Assembly: GCA_019693395.1 (NCBI GenBank)
Contig: JAAMXP010000158.1
Location: 1-50,618, forward strand
DNA: 50,618 nucleotides
Source of the DNA: Ettlia oleoabundans
Taxonomy: Eukaryota > Chlorophyta > Chlorophyceae > Chlamydomonadales
Direction of reading: 5' to 3'
Below the pieces are notes generated by a model. The model was not told the DNA's origin. It did not search any database and worked only from the letters and a program-made list of their open reading frames with translations. Below are positions 48,542 to 50,618 of the stretch, in pieces. The first letter of the stretch is position 1, and each line of letters starts with the position of its first letter. The position numbers and the translations under genes were made by a program.

Positions 48542-50310
48542 GCCTGTCGCATCCCCAGCTGCTGGCACAGACAGAGGTGGCAGATGCTTCAGCCGCTGTG
48601 CACGACATGGTCTGGGTGGGGGGCCAGCTGGCGGTGTGTGCCGGCATGCGCTACCTGCTGGTCTCTCCGTTGGGCCCCCCCCTAGGTGGTAGCACCCAGT
48701 GGCAGGAGCTGCTGTCGGTGCCGGAGGAGCTTGCCTACTCACCTGCCATGCTGGCGGCTATGCCGGACCTAGCCAGGGCGGTGCTGGTGGTGGTGAGTGG
48801 CTGCCTGCAGCTGATTCGGGGGATTGCCCACACAAGAGGAGCAATGCCTAGCTTGCGATTGGGCGCTTCTCACCTTTATGTCCTCCCTTCTTGGTGCAAT
48901 TTCCGCAAGCAGTCAGCCAAACTCAGTCGGTCATTTGGTCAGCTGCACAGTAGAATGAACGGCAGCCGCCCTTGCCATAACCGCATGCATTCCCACATTG
49001 TATACCTGCAGGGCCCTGCCGGCATAGTGGTGGATGCAGCTGGCAGCCCTGTGGGCAGCGCTTTGCGACTGGACGGGCTGGGTGCTACGCCACGCGCCCT
49101 GGCAGCCTCCGGCGCTTTCCTGCTGGTGGTCAGTGAGGCGGGGATACACGTGTTTGACAGGGACAGCGGCTCAGAAGTCCAGCGCCTGAGTTTTGGCCCT
49201 GGCCTGCGCCCTGCACCTGGCCAGGTCTTGCACGCTGCCGCCGCGGTCGGGGGCAGCAGTGGCGGCGAGAGCGAGAGCGGCGGCGGCCGGCAGGGGTGTG
49301 TGGTGGTGGCGGGGCGTCGGCTTGTGTGGCTGTGCATGCCAGTGTCGCCGGCGGACCAGGCGCGGGAGCTTCTGCAGCAGGCAGCTTACAAAGAAGCATT
49401 AGAGCTGATAGAGAAGTTCCTGCAGCGCGGTTCTCCTTGGGCGCAGGTGGCGGCGGCACAGGCAGCTCTGCTGCTTCTACACGGTGAGCGGCTGCTGTTG
49501 CTTTCAGGCAATACTCGAGCTTTGTTACAAATGTTTGCTGACTTCCAAGACTTGTATCGAATACCCACACCTGTGCGCCTGCACTATTAAGCCTTCGCCC
49601 GTCACTGTCGGCTCGGCAATTTTGCTCAGGACTGTGCCCCTGTTTGCTTCCCGCATGCCACTCCCTGCAGAGTGCCGATTTGATGAGGCTATGAGCTGCC
49701 TGGAGCAGTGCAGCCCCTCCACCTTCCAGCCCTCCCAGCTCTTCCCCCTGTTCCCAACCTACACAGCACCCTGGGCAGCCCAGGTGCCCACACACCAGCA
49801 GTATTGGGGCCTCCACGCCCCGCTGCCAAGCTTGGAGACGCTGATCACTAGAAAGCTGGGTGCCTTGGCACAGCAGCAGCAGCATGCTAGTCCCGCCAGC
49901 AGCGCACATCACAGCGCAGCTTCAGGGCGCGGGTCTAGCTCCAAGCGCCGTGGCAGCAGCGGCAGCAGCAGCTTGTTCGCATTAGAAGGCAGTAGCGGCG
50001 GCCGGAGCTCACCGTCTGTCTCTTGTTCTCCCACCGCCGTCGCAATTGCAAGCAGCTCATCACAGCAGCCGGAGCAGGAGCAGCAGCAGGAGGAGGGCAA
50101 GCAGGGCGGATTTGGGGCGGGTGGCACGGAAGAGGGTGAGGCAGGCCAGCGGGCGCCTCAGAATGGCAGCTTGCAACCGCCCGCCGAAGGCCAGCAGATG
50201 CACACTACAGAGCAGCAATCGGCTATCGGTGGGCTGCGGGAGCAGCTGCAGCGGCAGGCCTGGCAGAGCATTGCACAATATCTGTTCAGGGTGGGTGCAT
50301 GCTATGTAGT

Positions 50311-50341
<31 letters not shown>

Positions 50342-50618
50342 ACGATAGAGGAGAGGGAGGCTGGGAAGGACCATAGGTGAATGGGTGGCTGGTCCCCTTT
50401 CAGCAGCAGGCTAGCAGCTGGCGCTGCGCTCTGCTGCTCCCAAGCCACGCCACGCCAGTCACACGCACACACACTCACATGCGATCTTTTCTGCTTGCCT
50501 TGTGCGGCCAGCTGGCTTGCGTGCTTACTTGCCTATCACCCTGCTCCCTTGCCTGCTTCTCCCCTCTCATCCCCCATCCGTCAACCAACTTCCTTGGCCT
50601 GCCCGCGCCCCCCCCCCC
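47481..50618 (+). CDS. VPS3: VPS3/TGFBRAP1-like CORVET subunit (partial, 3' end outside window)
   Basis: Exons: 47481-47699, 47777-47892, 48155-48241, 48456-48792, 49012-49483, 49671-50290, all in consistent phase; the donor at 50291 shows it continues. The N-terminal half is a citron-homology-type propeller: ITAVAVDPQGLRLYLGLEDG, SSIHLLFQQGLVVLLSEEGL, LAVCAGMRYLLVSP, FLLVVSEAGIHVFDRDSG. It then passes into the clathrin-repeat-like part: RELLQQAAYKEALELIEKFL, CRFDEAMSCLEQCSPSTFQP, SQLFPLFPTYTAPW and QQYWGLHAPLPSLETLI. The last segment resembles the plant VPS3 pattern EVFPFI...RYWGLHPPPAP better than VPS39. VPS3 is the Rab5-binding subunit of the CORVET tether for endosome fusion. Two algal insertions are obvious: a 10-Gln run (48511-48540) and a Ser/Gly/Gln-rich stretch at 49870-50230. 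The ATG at 47481 is plausible but an upstream exon is possible. Confidence 0.8.
48511..48540 (+). repeat. (CAG)10 coding repeat
   Basis: Ten consecutive CAG codons giving a pure polyglutamine run in exon 4 of the VPS3-like gene, inside a Ser/Thr/Gln-rich insert between propeller blades. Confidence 0.97.
50311..50334 (+). repeat. (GCT)8 repeat in intron
   Basis: Eight GCT units just after the donor of the last visible intron of the VPS3-like gene. The downstream sequence to the window edge is pyrimidine-rich and ends in poly-C, probably another assembly end. Confidence 0.9.

Overview
The window is a gene-dense piece of a eukaryotic nuclear genome, most likely from a chlorophyte green alga (trebouxiophyte-like is my guess, not proven). 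The reasons are: about 100 short spliceosomal introns (roughly 130-450 bp); plant-type proteins such as a plastid CPN20 with two GroES domains, a fused NAD(P)H-hydrate epimerase/PNP oxidase of the PDX3 type, an ARFB1-type GTPase and a plastid-type PRPP synthetase; animal/alga-shared proteins that land plants usually lack or have diverged (calcineurin-B-like, TCAIM-like); and TGTAA motifs shortly after several stop codons. There are no prokaryotic features, and I recognised no rRNA, tRNA, mobile element or CRISPR array. A short N run followed by poly-C, and a poly-C right edge, are assembly marks. All gene models were spliced by eye from reading frame, intron phase and family alignment from memory, so individual exon edges may be wrong.

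Layout, left to right, (-) or (+): (-) unknown UIM-like repeat protein, 3' end off the left edge; (+) ribose-phosphate pyrophosphokinase; (-) TCAIM-like J-related protein; (+) F-box/beta-propeller protein; (-) SPF27/BCAS2 splicing factor; (+) unknown charged protein; (-) calcineurin-B-like EF-hand protein; (+) Mpv17/PMP22 membrane protein; (+) ubiquitin-like protein; (-) YebC/TACO1 translation factor; (+) TPR protein; (-) Sec14/CRAL-TRIO protein; (+) NNRE-PNPOx fusion; (-) CPN20; (+) ARFB1 GTPase; (+) XRCC4-like NHEJ factor; (+) TMEM209-like nuclear envelope protein; (+) VPS3-like CORVET subunit, 3' end off the right edge. The left three quarters mostly alternate strands, giving a series of divergent shared promoters (200 bp to 1.1 kb) and convergent 3' ends. 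The right quarter is four genes in the same direction.

The genes are not a pathway or operon; they are unrelated housekeeping functions: nucleotide metabolism, vitamin B6/NAD(P)HX repair, organelle translation and folding, splicing, vesicle traffic, DNA repair.

The most notable observations are: (1) an in-frame tandem duplication of a four-exon block, with identical intron phases, in the unknown gene at the left edge; (2) four GC-AG introns, all with a GCAAGY donor, within 10 kb (33.6-43.3 kb), each supported by frame and most by protein homology; (3) a four-nucleotide coding exon (ATG plus one base) starting the ubiquitin-like gene; (4) a 26-nt micro-exon in the TMEM209-like gene; (5) a perfect 15-bp inverted repeat inside a YebC intron.
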